A DNA stretch of 64,000 bases from Ligula intestinalis (lineage: Eukaryota; Platyhelminthes; Cestoda; Diphyllobothriidea; Diphyllobothriidae), in NCBI GenBank assembly GCA_036362985.1, contig JAYGXS010000001.1, positions 72,761,762 through 72,825,761 on the forward strand. The letters are read 5' to 3'. The notes beneath the pieces were generated by a model, which saw only the letters and a list, made by a program, of their open reading frames with translations, ran no database searches and was not told the origin of the DNA. The position numbers and the translations under genes are program-made. Shown piece by piece: positions 1-12,300 of this stretch (positions within the stretch are counted from its first letter, which is position 1; each line of letters begins with the position of its first letter).

Positions 1-3000
1 TATAGCTGAAACATTGTTAATAACATCACAATTAGCCATGTGGCAGGATTCCTGGGTGCACGAACCACACAAGGACATCAGAAACCAGGGTAGGCGTGCC
101 CTGTATCTGATCGGCATACGCCTGTCTACTAAAGTGCTATAAGTATTTCGTAAATGACTAGGACTAAATGTCGAGAGGATCTCCAGGCCCTCTTGTTTAC
201 TGCACGAAGACCCACCAAGCAACAATTTTAATTTAGATCTCATGAATATCATAAATCTCTGGATCAGCGTGGATGGTACGGACTCGGTTGCCAGTTGCTA
301 GCCTCCACACACGTTCGTTATTTTATGTCAAGCCTTCTAGGTTGTCCAAAAATACTCCTTATAAGGGAGTAGCGCTTTTTAATAGTTGTAAGCCTGAAGG
401 GAAGGATTCTAAGTTTCTTAATTTTTATTAGTTCATTTAAGATACCTATTCCTGATCGATGGCTTAGATGTAGCGGTATCATGGATCAGCCTAGTGTTTT
501 TATTTTAAAGAAAATTATCTAAGATTTTATGAATCGGGTCTTTATCCATCTCAAACCGCTTATGAGTACGCTCAGCAGAGAACAACATCGACCTAAACTG
601 TCACTCTGTAATACATTGATTTCTCCTTACTTAACTTTGGAGCGGTGATTCCAAGGGTATCCTACCCTAAACAAACCTTTACTACACCCAGCCCCACACC
701 TGCAGAGAAGGATTTTCTGCGAGATAGTACAATTTCCACAAGGATAAAATCTACAAACCAAGAGAGAAAGCGGAGCACCTTTGATATTCCTGCTTTGTTA
801 CTCCAAGAAGGTGTAAGAACAAACCATGCAATATGAAATCTTTGAATAAGAGATGAGTAAAAAGACAGAAAAAGATAATTGAAGCATATTGCTTAACACA
901 GGGCGATAGATAAATTCTAACAGAACATGCCTATCCAAATCAAATAAGTAGATATGCTATAGCAAACAAAATGTAGGCAACATGTACAATCATTATTTTC
1001 ATGTCTAGTTCCTTCTTTCCCACCTCACATAGATCAGAGTGACAAACCTTTCCTGGTCACAAGAACTTGGGTTAATGCATCCATCCAAGACGGCAAATGG
1101 TAGCATCATTTTTTGGAACCGGTCATTCAATATTTTGTGTCTGTGTTACCCGTCTTAAATATGCAGTTATGGTTGCTTGCGTTCAGTATTTACCGAAATT
1201 CGAACATATGCTTAAGGAATATCTTTAAAGATAATCATTAGAAATAACTGTATAAGACGTTCTTCGAATAGCAAATTTTTCAGACGATGTTGTTACGTTT
1301 GCATCCATAACACGTAGAATAGCCAAAGTCTGGGGTAAGTATAATCTTTTCTATAAGCAATACAGTAAACGTGGACTCAGACGATGTTTTTTCATTTATT
1401 CCCCTGTCTTCTGGTGCACGGAGAAAATTATAAAGTCCGGTAACTTTTTACCAAACGGATAGTATAACGGAGACATCAAAAGCTGGCTAATAAATAATGT
1501 TACCTGATCATAGGTAGTTTTGTCTTTTAAAAAGCGTTATAGTTCCTGCCTCATTCTATTCAATAGTCATTATGCCCTTAAAACGGATAGATGCATTAAA
1601 CCAAAGAGGAAACTTGACTAGAAACTTCTTCACTCTGCCTTTACCATCCTAACAAGTTGAGTTAAAGAACAAAGAATGCAGTAGAATCTGCTCGAATTTG
1701 CTAATAATTGGAACTTATTCACGCCCAATCCACTGTTCCTTCGCTCACCATACTGTGAAACATGCCGTGGATCTCATCAAAATAAACGACCGAACTGCAA
1801 TTAACAAAACATATTTTAGCCAGACTGGGTGCGATAGTTACTGCGACAACTTTTTGATATTTTCGGCATCCAAGACTTCTTTTTATGTCCTTTTCTAATC
1901 AACAATTTGCCATGTTGACAACAAATATCAGGACTGCGCTCATTCCCCTTCTTTCGATCCAAAATATTGGAGGCAGCGTTTCTTCTCCTGAACTTTCCTG
2001 CGACTCACCCAAATTGTACTTTATACGAAACCGATTTGAGATGTCAAACGGCGCATGATCGTCAATTTCATAGAATGCTTTTTGTCGCTGGCTTGCTGGG
2101 AAATCCACGAAAGCTTTATGTTTTTGAAGGATTTTCAGAACTATTTTTTTCTATATTAATTACTCAGACGAGGCATTTTACTTCACTTGTGTTTCTGGTG
2201 CCCTGTTATCGTAAAAAGCAGTAGTTTTGATAGAGGACAGTGCAAGGCGAAAGAGAACACTCACCTACGTCTAAACCAGAAAGACTATCTGCCGCGTTAT
2301 TTCAATAACAAAAGGGAGCAAGCCATTTTTTGTACACTTGAAGAATGCCTGACTAAAAACAAACTTCCTGGAGACAGTGATTATTCGATACACTTAAGAG
2401 GCAAATAACACTCTTGATCATACACCCAAACCGATAAACCTAACGGTTGAGAACAGCAGTTTACTTTTCGGACGTAATTTAGTAGAGAAGGAGCTAATTA
2501 ACATTTGAGGGAGACACTCATTCACTAAGCGGTTCACACGGATTATTCACGCATTTTACAAAGAAACAAGAAAAAAAGGCCGCTGGGCTCTTACTGCATA
2601 TGCGGCTACGAATTCACTTGTTCCCAAAGATACCATTACCCCGTTCGGGCAATTCTTCATCATCGTTTAAAATAAAAAAATCTTCTGGCTTTGTTGGAAG
2701 AAGCAAGCAAAGGGCAACCTTAGGCACAATTAGTTGTCACCAGTTATCGCGTGAATAGACTTTTAAAAACTAAATAGTTGTTTCAAGTCCCGGAGACGGC
2801 TTAATCTGGCAAGTATAGACTTGAAGACCACTCGATTAAGGAACCAAACCCGTATTCGGGGACTGCATCTATTGCGGCCCAAAGTTCACATAACAGGGCC
2901 CGTAAACTCTAGTGCTCCTGACATGCCTGATTCAATCTTCTCCGTGCTCACTCATCTGTATTATAATACCATGATCCACTATATGCCCACGTGACTCTGT

Positions 3001-6000
3001 CTTCATCTACGGATCTTGCTGTGTAAGATCTGTGGCGGCCAGTCAACACTGTTGGCCGACCGGTTCGTTCAACGTCCGACAGTTCGACTGTCGCTCTCGA
3101 CGATGCCCACTACGCTCGTCAGCAAGCTGAAGCAACACGGTGACCCCCACGGGATTATAGGGAAAGTACACTAACGGAGAATCTACTCCACTCTCTCAGC
3201 ACTCCCACACCGGGTCCGATGTCAAAACAAAAATCAAAAAGACCGAAGATGGGGAAGGACGCAGACGTCTGGCGCGACCAACACTCAACACACGTACCAA
3301 CAGCACAACTCGCTAGGTATGTTCAACGTCCACTGCTTCAAGGTCACGCAAGTTTGCAGGGAGCGCTTTCCAACTGCTGACCTGAAAAACCCTGTCCGAC
3401 TTCCATTTGCGAACACACGCGCGTCCAAATCGTCGCAGCTGTCCAAGGGCCACTTTAATACGCCACCCCTTGGCCGATGCAGTCCGATGAGCCATTGTAC
3501 GCGACATCCCATCGGGCAATGCAACACGCCAACCGCACTCCACTTTGAGCATGACTGGACACAGTCAACAATAGCCCTGGTTTCATCTGTGGCCACTACC
3601 ACCTGAGACAGGAAATGGGAGTTCTGTACCTAATAAATCCCTCCCACAGGCGCCCTCAGCCTTTCACCTACAACTTGTTGGTTTGGCCTGATGATTGTAA
3701 TTCCCATATTACAAATAGTACTGAAACCGCTACAGATTCACCCTTTGCCCTCTCACTTCTTCACGCAGACTGTGAACATTGACTGACTAAGTCAGAACGA
3801 TTTCCCCTCTACATACCTTAATAACAACATACTCACCAAGGGCTAGCCCCCTGTGGCTGGTATTCTGATCGGCGGACTTTTGTCAGTAGCCTCTGGAGGC
3901 ATAATCCACCGGCATTTCCTTGGTGTGATTGGCGCAAGCTTTGGCAAGTCAGTCAAACTGGTCACTAGCTACACACAAGTTCGCAACTTCCACTACAAGG
4001 CTACAAACAGGTTAGTACAATGCTGTCAGGCCTATGAGCCCTCACTTCTTGTGGTGATTTATGCAAAGCTAGCACCATGGCGTTTTCCTCGCCGTCATAC
4101 AATCTTTTCAGATTGGAAAATGGAGAGATCAGAGTCCAGAATTGGAAAGAGGCGACGGGCTCATCGGGATGGATGCATTAATCTGCTAAGGGTCCGGAGA
4201 GTTTGGTTGGCTTACAAGAGTCAAAGGGCCAACTGTAGTTAATCGGAAGTGGCGTGCCGGGGACAAACTGTCGGCCTAGGGCTGATCGATTATTGTATTT
4301 CTGTCTCAGTCATTTGGAGGATGTTTAGCAGGCAGCTAAGTTATGTCACCACCTCGATTGCGGGGAGAGGAAGGGGGGGGGGCGGTTGAACCTCTGCCGT
4401 TAGTTGGTCTACGGCGTTTTTACTTCCTCGGGTGAGTTCTGTCTATGCAGCTTTCCTGCGTTTTCATCCTGTACGTCAGGAAGCTTGACAATCACTCTTC
4501 CAGGAGCTGCCAACATCGGCCGGGGCAAAGCAAAGACGTAATGGCTAACATCTAAGGCGTCGTTTTAAGAGCCCAACTCCATCAACAGGCTGCTTGAGTA
4601 ACAGTAAGATAAGTAGAGGATGTTTTGAAACAAATACTGAAATATCTACTATATGAATTTCAGTAAGCGTAATAATGTCTTTTCATTAAATTTGATTAAG
4701 AAATATTTGCAGACGGCGTCCTTCTTCTTCAACCCGCCTTGGCAACCCTGCTACTACATCGCCGCCTATTATTTTAGTAAAAAGAACTGGTAGTTGCAGA
4801 ACACATAACTACGTATTCCTCAGCTCAAAGAGTTAGAAGTGATAGACAGATTGCTTCAACATAGCTGCCATTCAGCTACTTTTGCCGGCAGCTTGTAAAG
4901 TCTTGCATCCTTAAGCACACGAAGCTCAGAACAGGATAGACGCGCAAAACTTAAGAAAGCCGCACAAACACACCCGACAACGGACTCACCCGATAAAACG
5001 AAAGAGCCGCCAGACCGAACAATGGCAGAGGCTCAACCGCCGCTCCCCTCACCAAAATTGAGGGAGTGATTTATAGCGCACATCCGTCAAAGAACCGATG
5101 CAGCGAACGACTAATCGATCAGTCTGAGGCCGAAAAAGGGACCACGGCACGCTGCTTCCGATTCTGTTCTATCAGGTGCATTTAACGCCTGGACATCACT
5201 GAGCCAACCAACTTCTTAGAGGCCCTAGCACCTGATTGCATCTGTTGATTAATTTGTGCAGAGATAAGCAAGGTAATATTCGTGGTTGCATAGACTTAAC
5301 GTATAAACAGCTATTGCGGCTCAGAAGGGGCATTACTTTGGTCATTTTTGAAGGTACTTGTTAGAGGAAGAAGCTAAATTTTTGAGGAGAGTATTTTCAC
5401 TTGGGACAGGAAAAAGAACTTCGAAAGGAGTAATACTGGGCTACAGATAGTACTGAGAAGATTGCAGTTTATGTTGGGATTGACAAGCAACATAGTTCAA
5501 ATCATCAAATTCCATTTCGGTGTCCACCTGACCGACCACCTGAATTTTCACTTCTGCATAAACCCTTCCGGTAAAACACACTGAAGTCTGAAAATAGAAC
5601 GCATATATAAGTAAATTATAGTGCAGAACTAGTGCAAGAAAACTATAATTGGCTAATCTGGGTCTAATCACCACGTCAAACTTGTAAATGTGGACCAGTT
5701 GCTAAGTTAGCAAGTTTGAGTTATGCTCGAATATTTTCAAGAAAACGCCCAGAAACCGTAGTGCATATGAAGTAGCAATTTTTTATTGTCTATGTACTTG
5801 CATAGTCTTATTTTCCTTTGGACCTAAAATGCATCAGAAATTAACAGCATTTTAAGAACTTACCCATGATTCGATTCTCTAAAATGTAAATAAAAGATTC
5901 AGATTCAGCTCCAGAGGCGATTATTACTTCTTATTGGTAAGTAGTAACATAAATTGCATCATTAATGATAGTGAATTATCGTTTTTATGCGTTTATGGGT

Positions 6001-7041
6001 TCCCGCTGAATCTCACGAGCCATTCACTGAAATTCATAAGAACACTATGGACTAGAATGAAACGCACATATACGCCTGAAATACGAATGCACCTAGAAGG
6101 TAAAGTCAATTCCTGTGGGTTCAATAGACAAAAGTGTTTTCAGGAACAGAAGTGTACGCGAGTAACAGTTGTGCTGCTCCTATTTTTCTGCACGCATTTT
6201 TGAAGAAAGTAATTTTTTGATTGGAATTTACAAGCGTGCGCTTTTTGTTTAGCCTTTTTCAGAAGTTTATGCTTTCGTAAGAAGTACTCACACAAAGAAA
6301 AGAATACGCTCGCATGAAAGGTTCCATAAAGTCATGCGATCAAGATAAAAAAACGCGTATATTTCCCTGTTTTTATCAATCCAAACTGTCAGGTATGTTT
6401 AATCTTAGGACCTATCTCTTAGCACTTTAAAGAAGAGAAGGACATGCAATCTACTGAATGCCAATATTATTACTCGGGTATTTTAATTTCCCACAGGATG
6501 CCATTTTTAGAGACTACGAATTAGCAGTCATAGAGGTCCAAAAAGTCGGACTATACATTTACTGTTCCGTCAGAGCAAACGTATTTTATAATGTCATGAT
6601 CATCTGATCAAACGATAAAGGACTGCCATTGGTAAAATGCGCTGATGTTCATGATTGCTTCTGAAAACTGAAAATATCAATAGTGAATATTCAACACGAA
6701 CTACCATTCATGAGAATTACAGAAAAAAAGATTGATAGCCTTCTATCCTAGAACCTTTATAACACTGCAGTTTTATTAAACTTTAAAGACATATGTAAAA
6801 TAACGTACATGTCTTCATGGGGAACGACACTACTGGTTTATTTTTTATGGACATGCTTATCGATCTCTTCTCGAGCACACGATAATGTTTTTAGTACATA
6901 TGTGTACACCGATCATATGCAGGGCACATCTGCTCTGGTATTTAATGCATTTCAGCTGTCATGCGAGGATGCGATCGCACAACCGTTTGCCAAATGACTC
7001 AGTATATGTTGCTTACTATGTTTCAGTAACATAGTTAATAT
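1..7041. other. No supported gene; non-coding sequence
   Basis: I see no exon with recognisable homology here on either strand. Open frames are short and have low-complexity or random composition. A more GC-rich block lies at about 2990-5200 and contains a 10-base G run at 4373-4382. The missing last exon or exons of the minus-strand guanylyl cyclase should lie here or beyond the left edge, but I could not identify them. Confidence 0.5.
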
Positions 7042-7222
7042 TTAAGGCATTACCGGCAAAAACATTGGAACTTGCATGATAGCTACTTCGACCTCATTAG
7101 GTCTCATCAGATGCAAATACCCAACTCCAGTGTAGCCGCGGAAATTGCCGCCGCACCCGAGATTTGAACCCGCGTCACTCCGGTCAGGGGGCGAACGCCC
7201 TAACCCCTGAGCTATCGGGCTC
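7042..7222 (-). mobile_element. tRNA-derived SINE-like repeat, copy 1
   Basis: Read on the minus strand, the 5' end resembles a tRNA. It has a Pol III A-box-like TAGCTCAGGGG (7204-7214) and a B-box-like GGGTTCAAATC (7161-7171). The downstream part matches 14384-14530, including a GCAATTTC motif and an end resembling GTTTTTGCCGGTAATGCCTT. Because the body downstream of the B box is shared, I call it a SINE rather than a lone tRNA pseudogene. The tRNA-like part is too diverged to assign an isotype. Confidence 0.55.
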
Positions 7223-8091
7223 GATGTTTTGCCTGGTTTTGGTGCGTATAAAACGGGATGAGTTGATGCAACATTGGGACTTACGCGTTAAGTGGAGGAG
7301 GTACTGGCAGCGGTTTGTGAAAATCAGCACTGTTTAGGAGCCAATACGAGGTTATGCCAAGTCCACCCTCTAGCTCGACTGTACCTCGGTATTCCGTTAT
7401 GAACCGGCCTGTTCTATCCAGTATGTCCTTCAGGGGTTGACTTATGTGAATACGGAAAGCTATAATGCAGAAAAATAAGACCCTCTTTGCAAGATGAAAT
7501 GGTTTTCATCTTTGACCAAACCAAGCGTAACATAGAGGAAATAATAAATTCAAAATAATACTAAATAGTAAAAAGCGACGAATGTTTTTTTTTCTGCCGC
7601 ACAAATGGGCTTACATTAAGATGTAAGTTGGAGCATGTTGAACGGAGGAGTAACGAAAAAATAAACTTTACTGCTGAATAGAAGAAATTTCTACTAAGCA
7701 TTGAGAATGAAAATTTTGAATTTCATTAATGAAGAAGAGCGCAAAAACGTGTAAATAAAGTAAATGATGTATTTGGCAGAGCCAAGCTTGAAGTCTAAAT
7801 TTTAGGCATAGTTACTCCTTCAACAATAACTGCAGCTTCCAAAATATTCTTAAGCGTCTTTTAGTGCAAAGTATGCCATTGTTCAAATAGTTAAGACTTT
7901 CGGCACCATATGATGATAGGGAAGGGAGCAAAATGAAAAACTTCAAGAAGGACCTTAAGGGCTCTACTTTTAACCAAAAGTAGAAAGTAGTAAGATGTTA
8001 GATGCAGCCACTAGTAACGTAAATAAATTGGCGCCTTTTTAACCCTACACAGAGGCCATTTTCTTATTTTTTGTCGTTGTGGTAACGACAG

Positions 8092-8282
8092 AATACTTTA
8101 AACAACAGCCCTACAGCGATTCAGTAAACCCAAAAAACAGTCTTTTCATGGGAGGATTCGATGACACTAGAGACCCTGAAGTCTTTAAGGGAGATAATAT
8201 ATTTGACAGTGATCCAGAGGAAGGATCATTGGCACTAGAGCTTTATCAGCCTGACATTTCGGATTCCTCCTCGAACCCATGA
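8092..8282 (+). CDS. Possible acidic C-terminal exon, unknown product
   Basis: An open frame follows a good 3' splice site (pyrimidine stretch, then ACGACAG at 8085-8091) and ends at TGA 8280-8282. It encodes about 63 residues rich in Asp, Glu and Ser, with phrases such as GGFDDTRDPEVFKGDN and FDSDPEEGSLALEL. The composition looks like a disordered acidic protein tail rather than a chance frame. I found no upstream exon in the same sense and no family match. It lies just upstream of a dispersed repeat, so it could also be a transposon remnant. Confidence 0.28.
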
Positions 8283-8329
8283 TCAGAAACAGTCACAGAA
8301 AAGGGTACTTGGAGGCCACTTGGTAACTA

Positions 8330-8920
8330 TTTAATTGCCTGAGGTCTTTACGTTTATATATTTACTTATATACCTACTATATAAAATTTAGTAGGTATAT
8401 TTATGCTTACTACTGCCCCCAAACTCGGAAATATTTAGCTTCCTAAGCTAACTATTGGTTTTTGTTTAGTTTTTAGTTTAGTTTAATTGTTTATTTTTAG
8501 TTAATGTTAAGATAGCTTTTTATTTGCTTCAATTAATTTTTAAGCAACATACGGTGGCTTCTAGGCTTATTGTTCTAAAATATCCGTCTGAATGCATCAG
8601 AAAATATTTTGAGTTTTAAGAAAATGGGGGAAAATCCCATCTTCTCTATTTTCATTTAAATCTCTACCTTTTGATTTATTTCCAGGCCTGTTTGCACTTA
8701 CTTTTGCACAGTTCTTGTCACCTATTAATTGCATTTGCTATTTCAATTATCGCGAGCAAGTGTTTGGTTAGTTAAATAGGTATTTCCTAGAATTTTCTGA
8801 TTTTATACGCTCTGCTTTTTAATAAATATTTTCTTTCGTGTGATATGACCCACACATAAAACCCTTTTTCACACCACTCCCGTAAGACAGTACCCGGGGG
8901 CTGGGAAAAGCTAAGGACCT
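8330..8920 (+). repeat. Dispersed repeat, copy A (uninterrupted)
   Basis: This AT-rich stretch aligns along most of its length with 58200-59200 in the same orientation. Shared landmarks in order are TATACCTACTATAT, a TTTAGTTTAGTTTAATTG-like tract, GCGACATA/GCAACATA followed by GGCTTAT, ATTTTGAGTTTT, TTTTGCAC(A/T)GTTCTTGT, TCAATTATCGCG and CATAAAACCC. No coding sequence is visible. This copy lacks the inserted inverted-repeat element found in the other copy, so it marks the approximate empty site. The repeat class is unknown. Confidence 0.7.
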
Positions 8921-9220
8921 CAACCAAATCTATAATTGTTGGCAACTTTTTCTGCAAAGGGTTGTAATGATGGGTTTGAGTGAAGCTTCGAAATGTCAGG
9001 ATAGTATAGCTCGTGCTTCAGTCATCATATTTTCCTCTTCGCTTGTAGTAACTCGATTAATTCAAAACCAAGTGCTTATTAGCTATGGGCTTGTATACTA
9101 GAAATGGTTGGAGCTTCATTTCTCTATCAGAAATGTCCACAGGCAAAGTATATGTCCATCCGAGGACTGTTCCTGGAAAAGTATTAATGCGGCGAACAGA
9201 AAAAACCCAGCGAAAATTAC

Positions 9221-9319
9221 CTGCGCCAGCAGACTCCATTTTTGCAGCCGTGTTGACAGTTTCACCAAACAGGCAGTAACGAGGCATTGTTAAGCCAACA
9301 ACACCGGCAACACAAGGGC
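9221..9319 (-). CDS. Guanylyl cyclase (minus gene) exon 14: cyclase domain, guanine Cys and catalytic helix
   Basis: Encodes residues 988-1020: [20 protein letters not shown] and then [12 protein letters not shown]. Cys1003 is the guanine-specifying Cys and Asn1010 the catalytic Asn. Position 1014, normally the transition-state-stabilising Arg (NTASRMES), is Lys (codon AAA). It leaves in phase 1 at G|GTAATT. The next exon, expected to encode an LKIHIS-like start and a KGKG motif, was not found to the left. Confidence 0.92.
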
Positions 9320-12300
9320 CTGCAACGACGTAGAAAAAGGCGCAAATATTATGACCAGGTGCCAATGAAATTCGCTTAGTTACAATTGATGCACATGCAG
9401 AACAAAATCATATAGGCGAGTTGGTTAACTATGCAAGCACTGAAGTATTATGTGCCATAATATAGTTTGAAAAAAGTTCAAAAAGCTGTAGGTTTCTTCA
9501 GGATGGCTGAATCCCGTCAAAATAATCAGGTGGAAATTTTTACTGTCCTATGCCGCAGCAGAGTTATCTGATTGTATCGTTTGCGGCATGGACGCCGCAA
9601 ACGTTCAATTATCTCAAACACTTAGTAGGATCTTTTCTAGATATTTAAACATTAAGTGAATATCCTACCAAGGTGGTGCACCATCTGACGTTAATTATGG
9701 CTGACTGATGATGGCTAATAAGCCAGAAATGGACATTCCATTCTTCGTTGTATTGGCCAGCAATGTCATAAGAAGGCAATGTATACCCCGGAAGAGTTTG
9801 CATTTTGTTCTGACGTTCGTAGCAGCAACCTCGATGACTCATATTAAGAGGCTGAATAATTATCTGCACAGCTCTCATGCTATGATGCATGTATCGCGTG
9901 CGTATTTTGGCTCACGTGGATTATCAACGCCAAATGTGGCTACAGAATCGATCTTCATTCCGCAGAGTTTTCAGTCGCGGTGAAATTAGCTGGCTCCGGC
10001 GACTTCAATTCATCACTCCCTCGTCAATAAGTTTCCAAAATCAGCTCAAGGGTAGAATAATTTTTGTAATAGTTGGCTGGGTAGCAGGTGGACATGCAGA
10101 CTTCTTTAACTTGTATTGTTATGCCATCGACATGTCAGCCCACAACTTTAATGATGCTAAAGTTGAACATGTACATACTTCGGCTGCGCGATAATCGCGA
10201 ACTGCCAGCTGACATTCCTACTTTCGCGTTACTAGCCACCAACCATTTTCCTGCCTCTACTGGGAATGTTTGATTTCTGCCAGTTAAAGAAGGAACATTC
10301 GAACCCTCTCAGCGAATGTTCCAATGTATTCGTTGTTGTTGCAGGCACTTATGTTCGTCTCCCTTCGCAAATGGCGTGCTGAAAAGACGAACGGCGGCTT
10401 GCGCATATGGTTTTTTTATGTTGCAACACATGGTTGTTGGTGTTGCTATTAAGCACTTTTAGTGTGTTGGCCGGTCTTCAGTGGACTGTATTGTCGGCTG
10501 GCTTTCTGGTTCTAAGTAGACGAGGCAGAGAATATGGAATGTCTTTCGTCTATTTTCTCCTTTAAAGTGAAGTGCATTGTTGGCTCTTATTTAAGTAGGC
10601 GATCTTCAGGGCTATTGGACTTGTCCTAGTCAATGCAGAAGAAGGGTTCATTAACTTATCATGCCAAAATTTCAGGTTTCCACTCCTCGAAAATCAGTCT
10701 TCTATGCTTGTTTATAATCATCTCTACGATAGGCCTGAATATTGGTGAACCCATAAGGGTGCCGTAGATTTGCTCAAATAAACGCTACTCTATCAAATGT
10801 AGAGAGTGCCTTAAGAAAACATATAATTATGGGCTAGTCGCCATTCTCATCGAAGCTTGAACGGAGCTAGCAACTATGTGTTTGAACAGGAGGATCTTTG
10901 ATTTGAAAGTGAAGAGGGAGGTTACATTAAATAACCGCATTATCTCATTCGGGTAGTTGTCGATCGTCTTTATTTGATCGATTTCAGTTATTTGTCAGCT
11001 CCCAGTCATCAATATTAGCGTCTAGAACAACCAATTTTTAAACCTATTGGGAGGGATGAGGTTTGGTGGTCCTTGGTACGAGAGAATGGGCCGTAAGAAG
11101 ACATCTGGTCTAGACAGTTTTGCAAGAGCACGGCGGTGCAAGTTACTTTATTTTTCTTGAGTTAATCCGGAACTCTTGCACCCATCATGACTCTCCAAAG
11201 TGGCATTTTCGCAAATTCTTTAGAAATCTCGATCTTCCATGATTACTAGGCTTTTGTTCTGGTGAATCGTTTTGACAAGAAAAACAGTGAGTCGGGCTTT
11301 TTTGGCAAACAGTGTGACCATTTCGACTTCTAGCTTCCTCAGCAGTTTTTACTCTCTCTTAAGATCTTTCTATTTATTCAGTGGTACATGAAATACGAGA
11401 ATAATTTATGTTGAATCATCTTTTACGCCGACCTTACTAGCACCAACTTGAAGGTAGCAATGCCCACGAATGGGCAAGCTTCGGCCGGAATAAAAGGAAT
11501 CCGTTACAGGGCATTTCCTTGAATCTCGGTAAGTCTGCTAGATGAGAGATTATGCATCAAAGCAGGCTCAGTCGTTTGGCCTCGGGCGAATGGAAGCATC
11601 ACAAATTTCACCGTCAATTCCACATCCTTTTTATACATTTTATTCCTCGCAAACGAATGAAGGCCTTCTGCAGAATAATGGCGGGTTATAAACACGTCCA
11701 AGTATTGAGCGTTACATGCATATTTATTAAGTCGGAAGTGACATTCCAGAGTTAGCACTGTCGTCATTTGTTGACTATATGGGCACATAGTTCACTTTCC
11801 CAATTCCACGGAAATGCAAGGACTTTAAACGAGACATTTAGCATAAAATGGTTGCACTGAAGGGAATCATCCGAATACGAGGCATTTCAGACAGTTTTAC
11901 TCAACAGAAATTTAAAGGTGACCGGCAGATATTTCATTAAATGCACCAAGAAAAATAGCGGTGAATTGGTTATTTTTGTTCTAGCAGCAGTATCGACTAC
12001 CGATCTTCAGAGATTGTGCACAATTCCCCTCATAAGGTACATAGGTTGCATAAGTAGTTCGCCTGTTGCGCAGATCCTCCATGGCAATGTTTCAGTTTAC
12101 CCATGTGCCATGCAACAAGAACTACGCATAGGAGTCTCTTAGCTCTGGATTACGTTAGCTGCGACCTATACCTGTAACTTCAGAACCAAAATAAACCCCT
12201 CCCGATTATCGTTTCTCCTTCTTTTATTTCTTGAATTCGAAAAAAATCAAAAATAGGATATGACAGATGGTCAGAGTCGACAAATTACCTTTCTCCGACG

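Noticed and set aside
1899..5674. Minus-strand open frames at 1899-2108, 3285-3602 and 5441-5674 as candidates for the missing cyclase end.
   Set aside because: None carries an LKIH-like start, a KGKG motif or a TFWL-like strand.
7138..7222. A functional tRNA gene.
   Set aside because: The acceptor stem does not pair convincingly, and the similarity to another copy extends beyond the tRNA, so a SINE is more likely.
9057..9220. Read-through after exon 14, or an exon starting at TTTCCAG|GAACAG, giving a [16 protein letters not shown] tail.
   Set aside because: It does not resemble the end of any cyclase domain, and a consensus-like donor (GTAATT) sits exactly where the family has an intron boundary in this frame.
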